Assembly: GCF_002843605.1 (NCBI RefSeq)
Contig: NZ_CP025263.1
Location: 3,315,501-3,379,500 of the forward strand
From: Pseudomonas sp. S09G 359
GTDB lineage: Bacteria; Pseudomonadota; Gammaproteobacteria; Pseudomonadales; Pseudomonadaceae
Direction of reading: 5' to 3'
DNA: 64,000 nt
Shown here: in pieces, positions 41,775 to 51,331 of the stretch
How the letters are laid out: the number at the start of each line of letters is the position of its first letter
Numbering within the stretch: position 1 is the stretch's first letter
Made by a program: the position numbers and the translations under genes
Notes under the pieces: model-generated
Database searches by the model: none
Seen by the model: the letters and a program-made list of their open reading frames with translations, nothing else
Told to the model about the DNA's origin: nothing

Positions 41775-43913
41775 ATGATCGACGCACTCTCCATCCGCTT
41801 GAAAATCATCCTGCTGTCCGGCTTGTGCCTCATGGGGGTGATCGGTTTGATCGTCTACATGAACCTCTATCAAGGCGACCAGAACAACCGATTGATCAGT
41901 GCTTCGAGTAGTAAGATGCTGACCGACAGCGGTGAGAGTCTGCTGCAGGCCAAGGCCGGCGAACAGGCTAGAAACTTCGAGCATGTCTTCGGTAACAGCT
42001 TGCTGCTTATCTCTGCTCTGGCCGACCAGGTGAACAACTTGCGTAACATGGCCAGCCAGCGTGGGTTGCCGGCCGCTACATTGCGTGAGGAACTGAACCA
42101 TAGCGTCAAGATAACATTCGAGCACAATCCGCAGATTCTTGGGTTCTGGCTGGTGTACGAACCGAATGCGCTGGACGGTAAAGACAGCGAGTTCGTTAAC
42201 GACGCAGCGCGCGCCTCCAACGAAAGCGGACGCTTTAGCAGCGCCTGGAATCGGGGTGGCGGCCAATCGATGAGCTTGATGATTACAGAGATCGATCTGC
42301 AGAATACCGAGCTGAGCATTAGCGGCACCGCAAACAACAGTTGGTACACCTGCCCCCGAGACACGTGGCGCACGTGCCTGACGGCGCCTTACGCCGTCAA
42401 CCTGGACGGGCAAGCCCAAGTGATGACTACGCTGTCTATGCCGTTGATTGCCGATGGCAAGGTGATCGGCACCCTGGGCGTAGACCTCGCACTCGGCGCC
42501 CTACAAGCGGCCGCAAGCGATGCTCAGCGTACCCTGTTCGAAGGCTCTGGAAGCATGCTGATTGTATCCGGCAGTGGTGTACTCGCAGCCTACAGCAAGG
42601 ACGCAGGTCAGGTCGGCAAACCTGTCAGCATCACTATGGGCGAGGACGGCAAGGCGATACTCGCAGCATTGACGCAAAAAAAACCGCTGGTGCTGGCACA
42701 GAATGATTTGATCCGCGCCGTCTACCCCGTCTCCCCAATCCCCGATGCGCCGGCTTGGGGGGTGGTGATTGATTTGCCCAAACAAGTATTGCTGGCCGAC
42801 TCGGTAGCGCTTCAGACCTTGCTTGATCAGACCCAAACCCGCGACACCCTGAAGTCGCTGCTCGTGGCCATAGGCGCAGGCCTGTTGGGCCTGCTGCTCA
42901 TCGGGTTCACCGCCTCCGGGGTGACGCGCCCGATCAACAGTGTCGCGCAGATGCTCAAGGCGATTGCCAGTGGCGACGGCGATGTGACCCAGCGCCTGCA
43001 CTACCGCAAGAAAGATGAACTGGGCGAGCTCGTGAACTGGTTCAACCGTTTCCTCGACAAACTGCAGCCCACCGTCGCGCAGATCAAGCAGAGCATTACC
43101 GATGCGCGCGGTACCGCCGACCAGTCTTCGGAAATCGCGCGGCTGACCAGTGAAGGGATGCAGGTGCAATTTCGCGAGATCGACCAACTGGCAACTGCGT
43201 CCAACGAAATGAGCGCCACTGCGCATGAAGTCGCCCACAGCGCCTCGAGTGCCGCCCAGGCAGCGCGCGGTGCCGACCAGGCGTCCAGGGAAGGCATCAC
43301 CCTCATTGAGCGCAGCACCCAGGACATTAATGCGTTGGCCCGCGAGGTCAGTAAGGCCGTGACGGAAGTCGAAGCCCTGGCGGTCAACAGCGAGAAGATC
43401 GGTTCGGTGCTGGAAGTGATCCGCAGTATTGCCGAGCAAACGAACCTGCTGGCACTCAACGCCGCGATCGAAGCGGCGCGCGCCGGGGAAAGTGGCCGGG
43501 GTTTTGCGGTGGTGGCCGATGAAGTACGCAACTTGGCCAAGCGCACCCAGAATTCCGTCGAAGAAATCCGCATGGTCATCGAACGCATCCAAACCTGCAC
43601 GCGGGGCGTGGTGGCGACCATGCATTCCAGCCAGACGCTCGCCCAGGACAACGCCGGGCAGATCCATCAGGCCGCGCAGGCGCTTGGCAAGATCAGCGAC
43701 GCGGTAACGGTGATCAGCGACATGAACCTGCAGATTGCAAGCGCGGCAGAGGAGCAAAGTGCAGTAGCCGAAGAGGTCAATCGCAACGTTTCGACCATCC
43801 GCGGTGTGACCGAGACCCTGACTGAACAGGCCGCCGAATCGGCGCAGATCAGCAGTCAGCTCAACGCACGGGCCAATCAACAGATGAAGCTGATGGATCA
43901 GTTTCGCGTATAA
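41775..43913 (+). CDS. methyl-accepting chemotaxis protein, dCache type, TlpQ/McpU-like
   Basis: 712 residues from the ATG at 41775. Two membrane helices ([20 protein letters not shown] near residue 10 and [20 protein letters not shown] near 365) enclose a periplasmic double Cache domain. HAMP follows, then the signalling tip [20 protein letters not shown]. In the Cache pocket [20 protein letters not shown] lacks the Arg of the amino-acid-binding RxWY motif but keeps an Asp in GVDLAL, as in amine receptors such as TlpQ and McpU (comparison from memory). An amine chemoreceptor would fit the neighbouring amine dehydrogenase. Confidence 0.9.
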   Translation: MIDALSIRLKIILLSGLCLMGVIGLIVYMNLYQGDQNNRLISASSSKMLTDSGESLLQAKAGEQARNFEHVFGNSLLLISALADQVNNLRNMASQRGLPAATLREELNHSVKITFEHNPQILGFWLVYEPNALDGKDSEFVNDAARASNESGRFSSAWNRGGGQSMSLMITEIDLQNTELSISGTANNSWYTCPRDTWRTCLTAPYAVNLDGQAQVMTTLSMPLIADGKVIGTLGVDLALGALQAAASDAQRTLFEGSGSMLIVSGSGVLAAYSKDAGQVGKPVSITMGEDGKAILAALTQKKPLVLAQNDLIRAVYPVSPIPDAPAWGVVIDLPKQVLLADSVALQTLLDQTQTRDTLKSLLVAIGAGLLGLLLIGFTASGVTRPINSVAQMLKAIASGDGDVTQRLHYRKKDELGELVNWFNRFLDKLQPTVAQIKQSITDARGTADQSSEIARLTSEGMQVQFREIDQLATASNEMSATAHEVAHSASSAAQAARGADQASREGITLIERSTQDINALAREVSKAVTEVEALAVNSEKIGSVLEVIRSIAEQTNLLALNAAIEAARAGESGRGFAVVADEVRNLAKRTQNSVEEIRMVIERIQTCTRGVVATMHSSQTLAQDNAGQIHQAAQALGKISDAVTVISDMNLQIASAAEEQSAVAEEVNRNVSTIRGVTETLTEQAAESAQISSQLNARANQQMKLMDQFRV

Positions 43914-44152
43914 CACGCGGCGGTATAGCGGCGCGTGACGCGTGGGACGGTAACTAGGCAGCAGCTCATGTTACTAAGCTGCGAAATGGCTGAGATGGCA
44001 GGACTCCCATCGGACTGCGACATTGTCAATTGAGAGATGCTCGGCCTGGGGTGGACATCATCCTTCGCCGACGACCCCTTTCCGTCCGGCTGGCAATGGG
44101 GCGAAGAAAATGGCATAGCCCGGAATCACGCGTTCTTCGCCCTTGATACTCT

Positions 44153-44248
44153 CCAAAAACAAATCCAGAATTAAGTCTTTTCCTGCTATGTCAGCAAAAG
44201 AAACCTCTAGATCTTAATGAGCCGGATGCTAGGTACGAGTTTCGTTTC
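44153..44248. repeat. imperfect direct repeat, copy A
   Basis: About 96 bp that aligns with 45437-45533. The first 35 bases (beginning CCAAAAACAAATCCAGAATT) differ at about four positions; the rest is more diverged. It lies about 37 bases beyond the 3-prime end of the integrase pseudogene. Confidence 0.65.
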
Positions 44249-44284
44249 GCGGCCCACACTCAAAGTATCTCCTCATTTGGGTGT

Positions 44285-45225
44285 TCAAATCCCTCCAAGT
44301 TCATCCTGGTCGATCAAGATGTCGATGAGCTTCTCGCCCAACAGGTTCCAAGCAGCTTTTTCTCTGCAGCATAACCATGGTCTAAGTAGTGGCGACGGAC
44401 TCGGGAACCTGCCAGCACGTGGTTCTGGCACCGATCTAATACATCAAGGCTTATCCCCGAGGCTTGCACCATGGTTGCCCAGTTCGTCTCAAGTCATGAG
44501 CGGGCCATTCGCCATTCAAACCAGCGGACAGCACCAAGGTGTCATCATGTCGGCGACGTGCTAGCGGCTTGCGATTCTTAAAGCGTGATTGTCGGTCTCC
44601 AACCTGTTTGCTGATGACCTTGAGATCAACATGCCCGTCATGATGCTTTGCGGGGAAGCACCATTGAGAATGTCCTGTCAGCTGCCGAAGCTTGATGAAA
44701 TAGTGAGTTGTAAACGCAGATAGGAACACGTGGTGGTCTGCTTCTTTCTCCGGCTGCCTTTGACATTCGCAACGGGTATAAACCAAACGCCATATTCCAG
44801 ATGGATGTTTTTCCATTCTGTCTGAAGCAGCTCCCCGATCCGGCACAGCGTTCCCAGGCAGATGCAAAGCGCAAGTTGGGGCTCTAGTTTGAGTGGGCGA
44901 ATCCCATTGTACTTTGCGCCGGCAGGTAGTGCTGCTGAAGCTCGATAGAGGAGAGGATCCGAGTTCGCTTCTCCTAGTAGTCAATGGGTACAAGCTTATG
45001 GATTTCTACCAAGTCTGCTGGGTTTCAGTCAGTCAGTAGTGTTCGCCATAGTTGCCGTTTCTGGGCCCATCCAAACATCTGAACGATATCCGAAAAGAGG
45101 CTCATGGCCTGACGAGTTGGATCTCGAGCCATTACGGATCGTACCAAGTTCCGCAGGTCATGTTCGCTAACTGAGCTGATGACTTTTAAACCAAGGGCGG
45201 GGGGCTCCAGAACATCTGCTTACGG
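44285..45225 (-). pseudogene. decayed tyrosine integrase (second, different integrase)
   Basis: Homology to an ICE integrase runs through several frames on the minus strand. In order: SEHDLRNLVRSVM and QMFGWAQKRQLWRTLL (ending at an internal stop); LALCICLGTLCRIGELLQTE and EYGVWFIPVANVKGSRRKK; LTGHSQWCFPAKHHDGHVDL with SKQVGDRQSRFKNRKPL; WPAHDLRRTG; then after a one-base deletion LDVLDRCQNHVLAGSRVRRH. The catalytic Arg/His/Arg/Tyr region is thus spread over three frames. The N-terminal domain is absent beyond about 45225. It is not a copy of the intact integrase next door but of another integrase family. Confidence 0.82.
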
Positions 45226-45436
45226 TCTACCAGCCCGAAGAGTTGCCTGCGTTGGTCGATATTCGTCGGTTTTGAGTTGACTGGTGAGCGGGGGAGTTGG
45301 GTACGTCTTTTCGGGTGGCTTGTACCCTGTTGATCCTGTGAAAATGACACCAGCTTGATAATAGTTCGTCCATTGGCTTTGGGTAGAAGCTAACAGCCTT
45401 GCTTAGAATTATCCCTTTTTTCGTTCTTGAAACACC

Positions 45437-45533
45437 CCAAAAACAAGTCCAGAATTGATTCTTTTTCTGCTCCGGGTGGAAAAGAAACCCCTTAGATTTC
45501 AATGGGGCGGATACCAGATGCGAGTCTCGTTTC
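45437..45533. repeat. imperfect direct repeat, copy B
   Basis: About 97 bp matching 44153-44248 (starts CCAAAAACAAGTCCAGAATT, ends near CGAGTCTCGTTTC). It lies about 36 bases beyond the 3-prime end of the intact integrase, a spacing like that of copy A to the pseudogene. The stretch 45226-45568 has no other supportable gene. Confidence 0.65.
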
Positions 45534-45568
45534 CAGCTTCAATCTACTGATTTTTATTCGCTGTATCG

Positions 45569-46849
45569 TCAATCTGTGGTAACTCGCGCAGCGTTTTGCC
45601 GCAACTGATCTAAATAGTCAGCCCATTGTTGAGCCGCTGCCCGCCGTTGTACCAGCAGTTGGGCGCGCGCGTATACAGCCCCTAGCGCCCCCGGCATCCG
45701 GTGGGATAACGACAGTTCGAGCACAATTGGATCAATCCCCAAGTGCTCGTGGGCAATGGTTCTGTAGGTTGCGCGAAAGCCGTGGGCTGTGATGTCATAC
45801 TCTGGCCAGATGCGCTGAAAGGACTTGAGCATGGAGGTCGGATTTATGGGGCGACCCGGATAGACTGGCGAGATGAACACCCAGCCTTTGCCTTCTTCAT
45901 CCACCACGCGGGTTTTATGTAGCTCGCGTAACAGAACCAAGGCTTGCTCAGGCAACGGCACGATGTGTTTGCTCTTGTCCAGGTGCTTGGTCTTGCTCAC
46001 CACATAACGCCAATCGGCACCCACCAAGTCGACATCTTCCCAGCGCATCTGCACCAGTTCGCCTGGTCGGACCGGCAACATAATCAGCAGGCGCATCGCG
46101 GAGGCAACGCTGCCGTCGTTGCAGTCATCCAGACGCAGGAGAAACCTGCCTAGGTCGGCTGGCCTTTCGATCGCCGGATTGCTGGTGACGACATGCCGTA
46201 TCTTCAATTCCTCAGTGTTGCTGAGCGCTACGTTGCGTTCAACCCAGCCGCGCCCTTCAGCAAATCCCAGGACGGCACGGATGATGGTGCGCACGCGCCG
46301 GGCCATCGCCATTGTGCGCTGGCGGCGCAGTTCGGTAATGATCGTGGTGATGTGCTCCAGCTTGATTTCGGTGACCGGTTTTTTACCAATGGCAGGCAAG
46401 ATGTGGTTGTTCAGCGCTCCGCTAAACCCTGAGATGGATTTAGTCACCAGTTCGGCAGATTTGAATGCCAACCATTGCTTGGCTACATACTCGAAGGTGC
46501 GCACCTCGTTGAGGAGTTGCGCCTCGATTTTGGCAGTCTTAGCTTTGAGCGGAGCGGTGTGGTTAGCCACGTCACGGCGTGCACCGCGGGCAATGTCCCT
46601 TGCTTCTTTCAAGCCTATTTCGGGGTAAGCGCCGATTGAGAAGCGGTTTTCCTTGCCATGCAGCCGATATTTCAAGCGCCAGAACTTGGAAGGGGATTTG
46701 CCGACATTGCTCGACGCCCTTACCTCCAAGTAGAGGCCAGGAACTTCGCCATCGGCGTGTTTGCCGGGTTCGGTCAGCGAGCGGATCAAGGCATCGCTGA
46801 GTTTTCGTTTCAAAACAACCGCATTATCAGGGGGCATCGGTGGGGGCAT
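45569..46849 (-). CDS. int: tyrosine recombinase/integrase (DUF4102/P4 type)
   Basis: 426 residues from the ATG at 46849; a TTG ten codons earlier and an ATG four codons later are alternatives. The N-terminal arm-binding domain has RKLSDALIRSLTEPGKHADG and FSIGAYPEIGLKEARDIARG. Catalytic residues are visible: Arg in MLPVRPGELVQMRWEDVD, His-x-x-Arg in HGFRATYRT, His in LSLSHRMPG and Tyr in AVYARAQ. It integrates and excises the element and lies at its right boundary, transcribed inward. P4-type integrases usually use tRNA genes but none is visible here. Confidence 0.93.
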   Translation of the reverse strand: MPPPMPPDNAVVLKRKLSDALIRSLTEPGKHADGEVPGLYLEVRASSNVGKSPSKFWRLKYRLHGKENRFSIGAYPEIGLKEARDIARGARRDVANHTAPLKAKTAKIEAQLLNEVRTFEYVAKQWLAFKSAELVTKSISGFSGALNNHILPAIGKKPVTEIKLEHITTIITELRRQRTMAMARRVRTIIRAVLGFAEGRGWVERNVALSNTEELKIRHVVTSNPAIERPADLGRFLLRLDDCNDGSVASAMRLLIMLPVRPGELVQMRWEDVDLVGADWRYVVSKTKHLDKSKHIVPLPEQALVLLRELHKTRVVDEEGKGWVFISPVYPGRPINPTSMLKSFQRIWPEYDITAHGFRATYRTIAHEHLGIDPIVLELSLSHRMPGALGAVYARAQLLVQRRAAAQQWADYLDQLRQNAARVTTD

Positions 46850-46889
46850 CCTTTTTAAGGAACCGAAATTTGCCCCCAATTATGCCCCC
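46830..46889. promoter_or_regulatory. inverted TGGGGGCA repeats over the integrase start
   Basis: GGGGGCATCGGTGGGGGCA (46830-46848) and the complement TGCCCCCAATTATGCCCCC (46871-46889) pair at 15 of 19 positions around 22 bases. Four TGGGGGCA-type half-sites therefore surround the integrase start. They could be integrase arm sites or an operator. Confidence 0.5.
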
Positions 46890-46990
46890 ATGAGTCGTGG
46901 ATTTCATTGGATTTGGACAGGCGGCAATGGACCGAAATTACCAATAAGCACCTGTTATAAGACAGTTTTATGGAATTTACTGGAACTCCA

Positions 46991-47905
46991 TTACAAGCTA
47001 TCGGGGTCCCCAAAAAACATCTGAATCCGCGACCGCAACCACCGTTCCCCCGGATCATTATCCTGCGACCCACGCCAAGCCATATGCAATTCAAACGAAC
47101 GCACCGGCAGCGGTGGGTCTTCGGCGCGCAAGCCGCCGGCTGAGGTCAGTGCCTCGGCGGCGTAGTCCGGTACGGTGGCGAGGATGTCGGTACCGGCGAG
47201 CAGGGTGCCCAGGCCGTTGAACTGCGGTACGGCGAGTACGACGTGGCGCTTGCGGTCGAGTTTTTCCAGTTCTTCGTCAATAAACCCGCTCAAGTCGCCG
47301 GCGAATGACACCAGGGCGTGGGGGCGGGCGCAGAAGTCGTCCAGGCTCAGGGAGCCCGGTACGCTGTCGGCGCGCAGCAATTTTGGCAGGCTGCGGCGCA
47401 ATACCTTGCGCTTGGCGTTGGCTGGCAGGTCGGCGGTGTAGCTGACGCCGATGGAGATTTCGCCGGAGGCCAACAGGCCCGGCATCAGGATGTAGTTGAC
47501 GCGCCGCACCACCAGCACGATGCCGGGGGCCTCGGCGCGCAGGCGCTTGAGCAGTTGTGGCAGCAGGGCGAATTCGACGTCGTCGGACAGGCCGATACGG
47601 AACACCGCAGTGCTGGTGGCCGGGTCGAACTCGGCGGCGCGGCTGACTGCCGTGGAAATCGAGTCCAGGGCCGGGGAGAGCAGGGCGAAGATTTCCACCG
47701 CACGGGCCGAAGGCTCCATGCTGCGTCCGGTGCGCACGAACAGCGGGTCGTCGAACAGCCCACGTAGGCGTGACAACGCCGCGCTGATGGCCGGCTGGCC
47801 AAGGAACAATTTCTCGGCCGCGCGGGTCACACTGCGCTCATGCATCAAGGTTTCGAATACGATCAAGAGGTTAAGGTCGACACGACGCAGGTCGTTACGG
47901 TTCAT
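46991..47905 (-). CDS. LysR-family transcriptional regulator
   Basis: 304 residues. N-terminal winged HTH: LRRVDLNLLIVFETLMHERS and VTRAAEKLFLGQPAISAALSR. The effector domain begins about residue 95 (FRIGLSDDVEFALLPQLLKR). It is the first chromosomal gene beyond the integrase, reading toward it; the ICE boundary lies within the 100 bases beyond its stop. It is divergent from an MDR oxidoreductase gene, the classical LysR arrangement, so that gene is its likely target. A 16-base palindrome lies 48 bases upstream of its start. Confidence 0.92.
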   Translation of the reverse strand: MNRNDLRRVDLNLLIVFETLMHERSVTRAAEKLFLGQPAISAALSRLRGLFDDPLFVRTGRSMEPSARAVEIFALLSPALDSISTAVSRAAEFDPATSTAVFRIGLSDDVEFALLPQLLKRLRAEAPGIVLVVRRVNYILMPGLLASGEISIGVSYTADLPANAKRKVLRRSLPKLLRADSVPGSLSLDDFCARPHALVSFAGDLSGFIDEELEKLDRKRHVVLAVPQFNGLGTLLAGTDILATVPDYAAEALTSAGGLRAEDPPLPVRSFELHMAWRGSQDNDPGERWLRSRIQMFFGDPDSL

Positions 47906-47952
47906 CTTGTGTCCTGGAAGAGTCAGCTTACTTGACGAGAGCGGCCATAATC

Positions 47953-47968
47953 AGAACCATCAGGTTCT
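47953..47968. promoter_or_regulatory. palindrome in the LysR/MDR divergent promoter
   Basis: AGAACC-ATCA-GGTTCT is a perfect 6-bp-arm palindrome, a candidate LysR operator. A second palindrome, TGAGGG-TTAT-CCCTCA, lies at 48048-48063 nearer the divergent gene. Confidence 0.45.
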
Positions 47969-48172
47969 ATTAGACGCATGACCGGCATGAATCTTACGGG
48001 TAAAGACTGGTACTCTGCACCGGCTAATTGAGTTTTCCTGCGTTGTTTGAGGGTTATCCCTCAGTTGCGGAATCAATGACAGACATGTCGACTATTAACG
48101 GCGACCGGTGGTCTTACCCGGAAAGCCCAGATAGAGTTCATGGCATTAGAGGTTACTTTGACGAGGTTTGCG

Positions 48173-49195
48173 ATGTCCCGCACGATCCGTTTTCACAAGT
48201 TTGGTCCGGCCGAGGTGCTCAAGTGCGAAGAGCATGCAGCCGCGCAGCCCGCACCGGGCGAAGTGCAGGTGCGTGTCGAAGCGATTGGCATCAGCTGGTA
48301 TGACATTTTGTGGCGCCAGAACCTGGCGTCTTCCCATGCACGCCTGCCGTCCGGCCTTGGCCATGAGATGGCCGGGGTTGTGGTTGCCGTAGGCGACGGC
48401 GTGGATGATTTGGCCGTGGGCGATAAGGTGGCCAGTTTTCCGGCCGAGAGCCCCAATGATTACCCGGTGTATGGCGAACAGATCGTCCTGCCCCGTTCGG
48501 CCCTGACCCGTTATCCGGATGTCTTGAGCCCTATTGAAGCCAGCGTGCACTACACGCCGCTGCTGATCGCCTACTTTGCTTACGTAGACCTGGCACGGGT
48601 CAAACCCGGGCAATTCGCCCTGGTGACTGACGCCAGCCACTGCGCCGGCCCTTCGTTTGTGCAATTGGGCAAAGCCCTGGGGGTGCGCGTGATTGCTGCC
48701 ACCAAGGACAGCGACGAGCGTGAGTACCTGCTCTCCCTTGGCGCGGAAAAGGTCATCGTCACCGAAGAGCAGGACCTGCTGATGCAAATCAACAAGTTCA
48801 CCGACAATCGCGGCGTAGACGTGGTGTTCGATGGCTTGGGCGGCCCGCAGATGTCGTTGCTCGGTGATGTGCTGGCGCCCCGTGGCAGCCTGGTGCTGTA
48901 TGGCCTGCAGGGTGGCAACCAGACGCCGTTCCCGGCGTGTGCAGCGTTCCAGAAGAACATTCAGTTCTTCGTGCATTGCATCGGTAACTTCACCGGCAAG
49001 CCAGAACTGGGCATCATCCAGGATCAGGTAGCCTTGCAGCGTGCCTTGCGTGATATCAACCAGCTCACGGCCGACCGCGTGCTGGTGCCGTTGAAAACCA
49101 CGGTGTTCCCGTTCAATCAGTTCGTGGAAGCGCACCGTTACATGGACGAATGCCCGTGCCGTGAGCGTGTGGCGTTGCAGGTCGAAGCTGTTTAA
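48173..49195 (+). CDS. MDR-superfamily oxidoreductase (zinc-independent, quinone reductase-like)
   Basis: 340 residues from the ATG at 48173, with GAGG 6 bases upstream. The MDR fold is clear (GHEMAGVVVAVGDGVDDLAV, and a nucleotide-binding domain with LGAEKVIVTEEQDLLMQIN). The catalytic-zinc Cys of alcohol dehydrogenases is missing (GISWYD in place of GICGTD), so it is better described as a quinone oxidoreductase-like enzyme than as a zinc alcohol dehydrogenase. Divergent from the LysR gene that probably controls it. Substrate unknown. Confidence 0.88.
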   Translation: MSRTIRFHKFGPAEVLKCEEHAAAQPAPGEVQVRVEAIGISWYDILWRQNLASSHARLPSGLGHEMAGVVVAVGDGVDDLAVGDKVASFPAESPNDYPVYGEQIVLPRSALTRYPDVLSPIEASVHYTPLLIAYFAYVDLARVKPGQFALVTDASHCAGPSFVQLGKALGVRVIAATKDSDEREYLLSLGAEKVIVTEEQDLLMQINKFTDNRGVDVVFDGLGGPQMSLLGDVLAPRGSLVLYGLQGGNQTPFPACAAFQKNIQFFVHCIGNFTGKPELGIIQDQVALQRALRDINQLTADRVLVPLKTTVFPFNQFVEAHRYMDECPCRERVALQVEAV

Positions 49196-49232
49196 AGCGT
49201 AGGAATATTCGCAAACGAGTATTCCTGACCGC

Positions 49233-49255
49233 TGGCGCATGGGGCAAATGCGCCA
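49233..49255 (+). terminator. hairpin after the MDR gene
   Basis: TGGCGCAT and ATGCGCCA form a perfect 8-bp stem followed by ATTTA, 37 bases after the stop. A second hairpin AGGAATA/TATTCCT lies just before it (49201-49226). Confidence 0.6.
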
Positions 49256-49906
49256 ATTTACAGGGCTGATCCTGTACAGGCGACAAGTGACCGGTTTGGC
49301 GCTTCAGCCCCTGATTCCTACCGTTACCCTTGGACGCCGCTCTGGATTTCAGCGCGGCGTTGTTGTGTGTGCGCCATTCATAGTTCGGCCGTTGCGCATC
49401 TGCACTGGTTTATGCGCGTGTTCTGTATCTATTAATCATTATTCAAGCACTGATAATTGCGCCTTCACTTTCATCTCAAGGATTGAGCCATGATTGAATA
49501 CCCAGCTTGTCGGTCGCGAGTTATTCGAACTAATAGGGCAGCGCCAGTGTTGTGCCAGGGAAATAGGCGCACACGCAAAACTGTATCCAGTCGGCAAGTG
49601 GGAAAGTTACTTGCGTCTATTTGTCGGACACTTCTTTAAATTGCTGGTGAAAGATGTGTAGGACCTTGTCGGAACGGTCCTAAGGCTGCAGCCTTGGATC
49701 GCGCTGACCCAGCAAGCCCGGGCGTTGAAGCGCTTGTGGCGTGTAGGCCGCACCTGAGGTTAAGCGTGTCATTTTGTTCTTCGGTGCTAGTGTCTATTCA
49801 CTGACGGGTGTAATGACGCGCGAACTTCTTAGCCCGCGTAAAATAAGTCGAGCGAATACGTTAAGCATTTGCTTGAAACTGATATTTCAACTCAGGTAGT
49901 AGAACG
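49256..49906. other. 650-base intergenic stretch
   Basis: No supportable gene. ACGCCGC and GCGGCGT at 49334-49360 could form a terminator-like stem with a 13-base loop. The last 120 bases should contain the promoter of the gene at 49907; no factor site was recognised. Confidence 0.45.
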
Positions 49907-51331
49907 ATGAGCACTATTCACGAACAGGCTATGAGTTATGTTTACCAGCAAGTTCTGCAACGCTTGAATGGACACTTTAATCGCGCTGAACGTACGGCGC
50001 TGCAATTGCTGATCCAGCGAATCGTTGTGGCGGCCGGGGGCATGGAGCAGGTCGGGGACTACAAGGTGCTGATCGCCCATGGTGGCGGCGAAACCAGCAG
50101 CTACGCCCTGGCGATGCTACGCGCGGCGCAATTGTCCATTGCCGGGCGCGCTCCGCGTACCTTTCACCTGCGTGTCGCGACCTTGCGGCACGCTGGCATG
50201 ACCGAGGGCAGGCTCGAAACCGTCAATCGAGGCTACAGTCGTTTGTTTCTCCACGACGATCCCCGGGTTGAGCTGCTGATGGTGGAAAACCAGGAAGTCC
50301 AGCCCTTCAACCACTTGCGCCCGGCCTCGGCCGTCGGCCGCGAGATCAGCCAGCGCAATAGGCTGATGATGGGGCACCTGACCTCCGGAGACTGCCGTGC
50401 GATGCTGTGCAACGATACGTATCTGGCCCTGGGGGATTTCTACCAGCGTGCCTCCACCTGGCACGGCGGGGTGCATGCACTGGTCAGTGGTGACTCGCCA
50501 CGCAAGCAAAGCCACCTGCTTGCCTGGCTCAAGAAAACCGCGCAGGGCGCCGGTGTGCCTATCTCCAAAGGCTGGCCACCGTCGCTCAACGGGTTATTCG
50601 CGCGAATGGAAGAGTGGAGCGCCGGCTACTACCGGGATGTGTATGGCGAGCATTACGTAGCGCATGACAACCCGAGCAGCGCCGGGCACCGCAACCTGGC
50701 TTACATCGGCATTGCCGACCTGCTGGGCGACATTGACCTGCGGGCATCGTCCTTGCTGTGCGAGTTCATGGACTATGCCCCTGACCCGCTGGGCTTTCAC
50801 TTTAGCCACCCGTCGTTTTCCAACCCGTTGCTGATGGCTCACCTGCGTGGGTTGCAGGCTCAAAGCCTGCGTGAATTGGACTACGAAGAGGGGGTGGAAG
50901 GTTTTATCCAACAGGCGGTGCCCTATATGCGTCGCCTGCAACTGTCCGAGGAATTGTTGGCCGAGGCGAGCACCCGTGAAGGGCGAATGCTGTCGAGCAC
51001 TTCCGCCAGCCAGTTCTTTGGTCTGGACGAAACCCAGTTGACCTGCCTGCTGTTCTCGCCGTTTATCCATCATGGCGAAAGGCTGGAAGGGTATTTGCGC
51101 CAGTGCCACCCAGGCATGCTGGTGGCACTCCCCGAATTGCACAAGGTGCTGCAAGGCAAGCCATCCGCCGAAATGTTGCAACAGTGGGCTATGGACACCA
51201 GCGGCCTGCCCATGCCCTTGTTGCAGCACCTGTATCGCAAACGGCCGCTGGCCGGCGCGAACGGCATGCTGCGCACTGCCCGTGCAACGGCGCGCAACAC
51301 TGCGCAGGCCTTTCAATTGTCCGGCCGATGA
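49907..51331 (+). CDS. unknown protein coupled to a MocR-type regulator
   Basis: 474 residues, family not recognised. Soluble and apparently cytoplasmic, no signal peptide or membrane helix. Notable blocks: VLIAHGGGETSSYALAMLRA, RLMMGHLTSGDCRAMLCNDT, HLLAWLKKTAQGAGVPISKG and LGFHFSHPSFSNPLLMAHLR. The GGGETS turn and repeated His/Asp could be a binding site but fit no family I know. Its stop overlaps the ATG of the MocR gene (ATGA), so the two are translated together and the protein may be part of the same regulatory or metabolic unit. Confidence 0.75.
   Translation: MSTIHEQAMSYVYQQVLQRLNGHFNRAERTALQLLIQRIVVAAGGMEQVGDYKVLIAHGGGETSSYALAMLRAAQLSIAGRAPRTFHLRVATLRHAGMTEGRLETVNRGYSRLFLHDDPRVELLMVENQEVQPFNHLRPASAVGREISQRNRLMMGHLTSGDCRAMLCNDTYLALGDFYQRASTWHGGVHALVSGDSPRKQSHLLAWLKKTAQGAGVPISKGWPPSLNGLFARMEEWSAGYYRDVYGEHYVAHDNPSSAGHRNLAYIGIADLLGDIDLRASSLLCEFMDYAPDPLGFHFSHPSFSNPLLMAHLRGLQAQSLRELDYEEGVEGFIQQAVPYMRRLQLSEELLAEASTREGRMLSSTSASQFFGLDETQLTCLLFSPFIHHGERLEGYLRQCHPGMLVALPELHKVLQGKPSAEMLQQWAMDTSGLPMPLLQHLYRKRPLAGANGMLRTARATARNTAQAFQLSGR

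Noticed and set aside
42501..43916. Long antisense open frame over the chemoreceptor gene
   Set aside because: A shadow caused by GC-rich codon bias; the plus-strand gene has full family motifs.
45227..45502. Open frame in the repeat region between the two integrases
   Set aside because: It reads through direct repeat B and has no homology that I recognise.
46880..46990. A tRNA gene as ICE attachment site
   Set aside because: No cloverleaf-compatible sequence or CCA-type 3-prime end is seen in this stretch.
49239..49493. Open frame downstream of the MDR oxidoreductase
   Set aside because: It starts inside a terminator hairpin and has no protein-like features.
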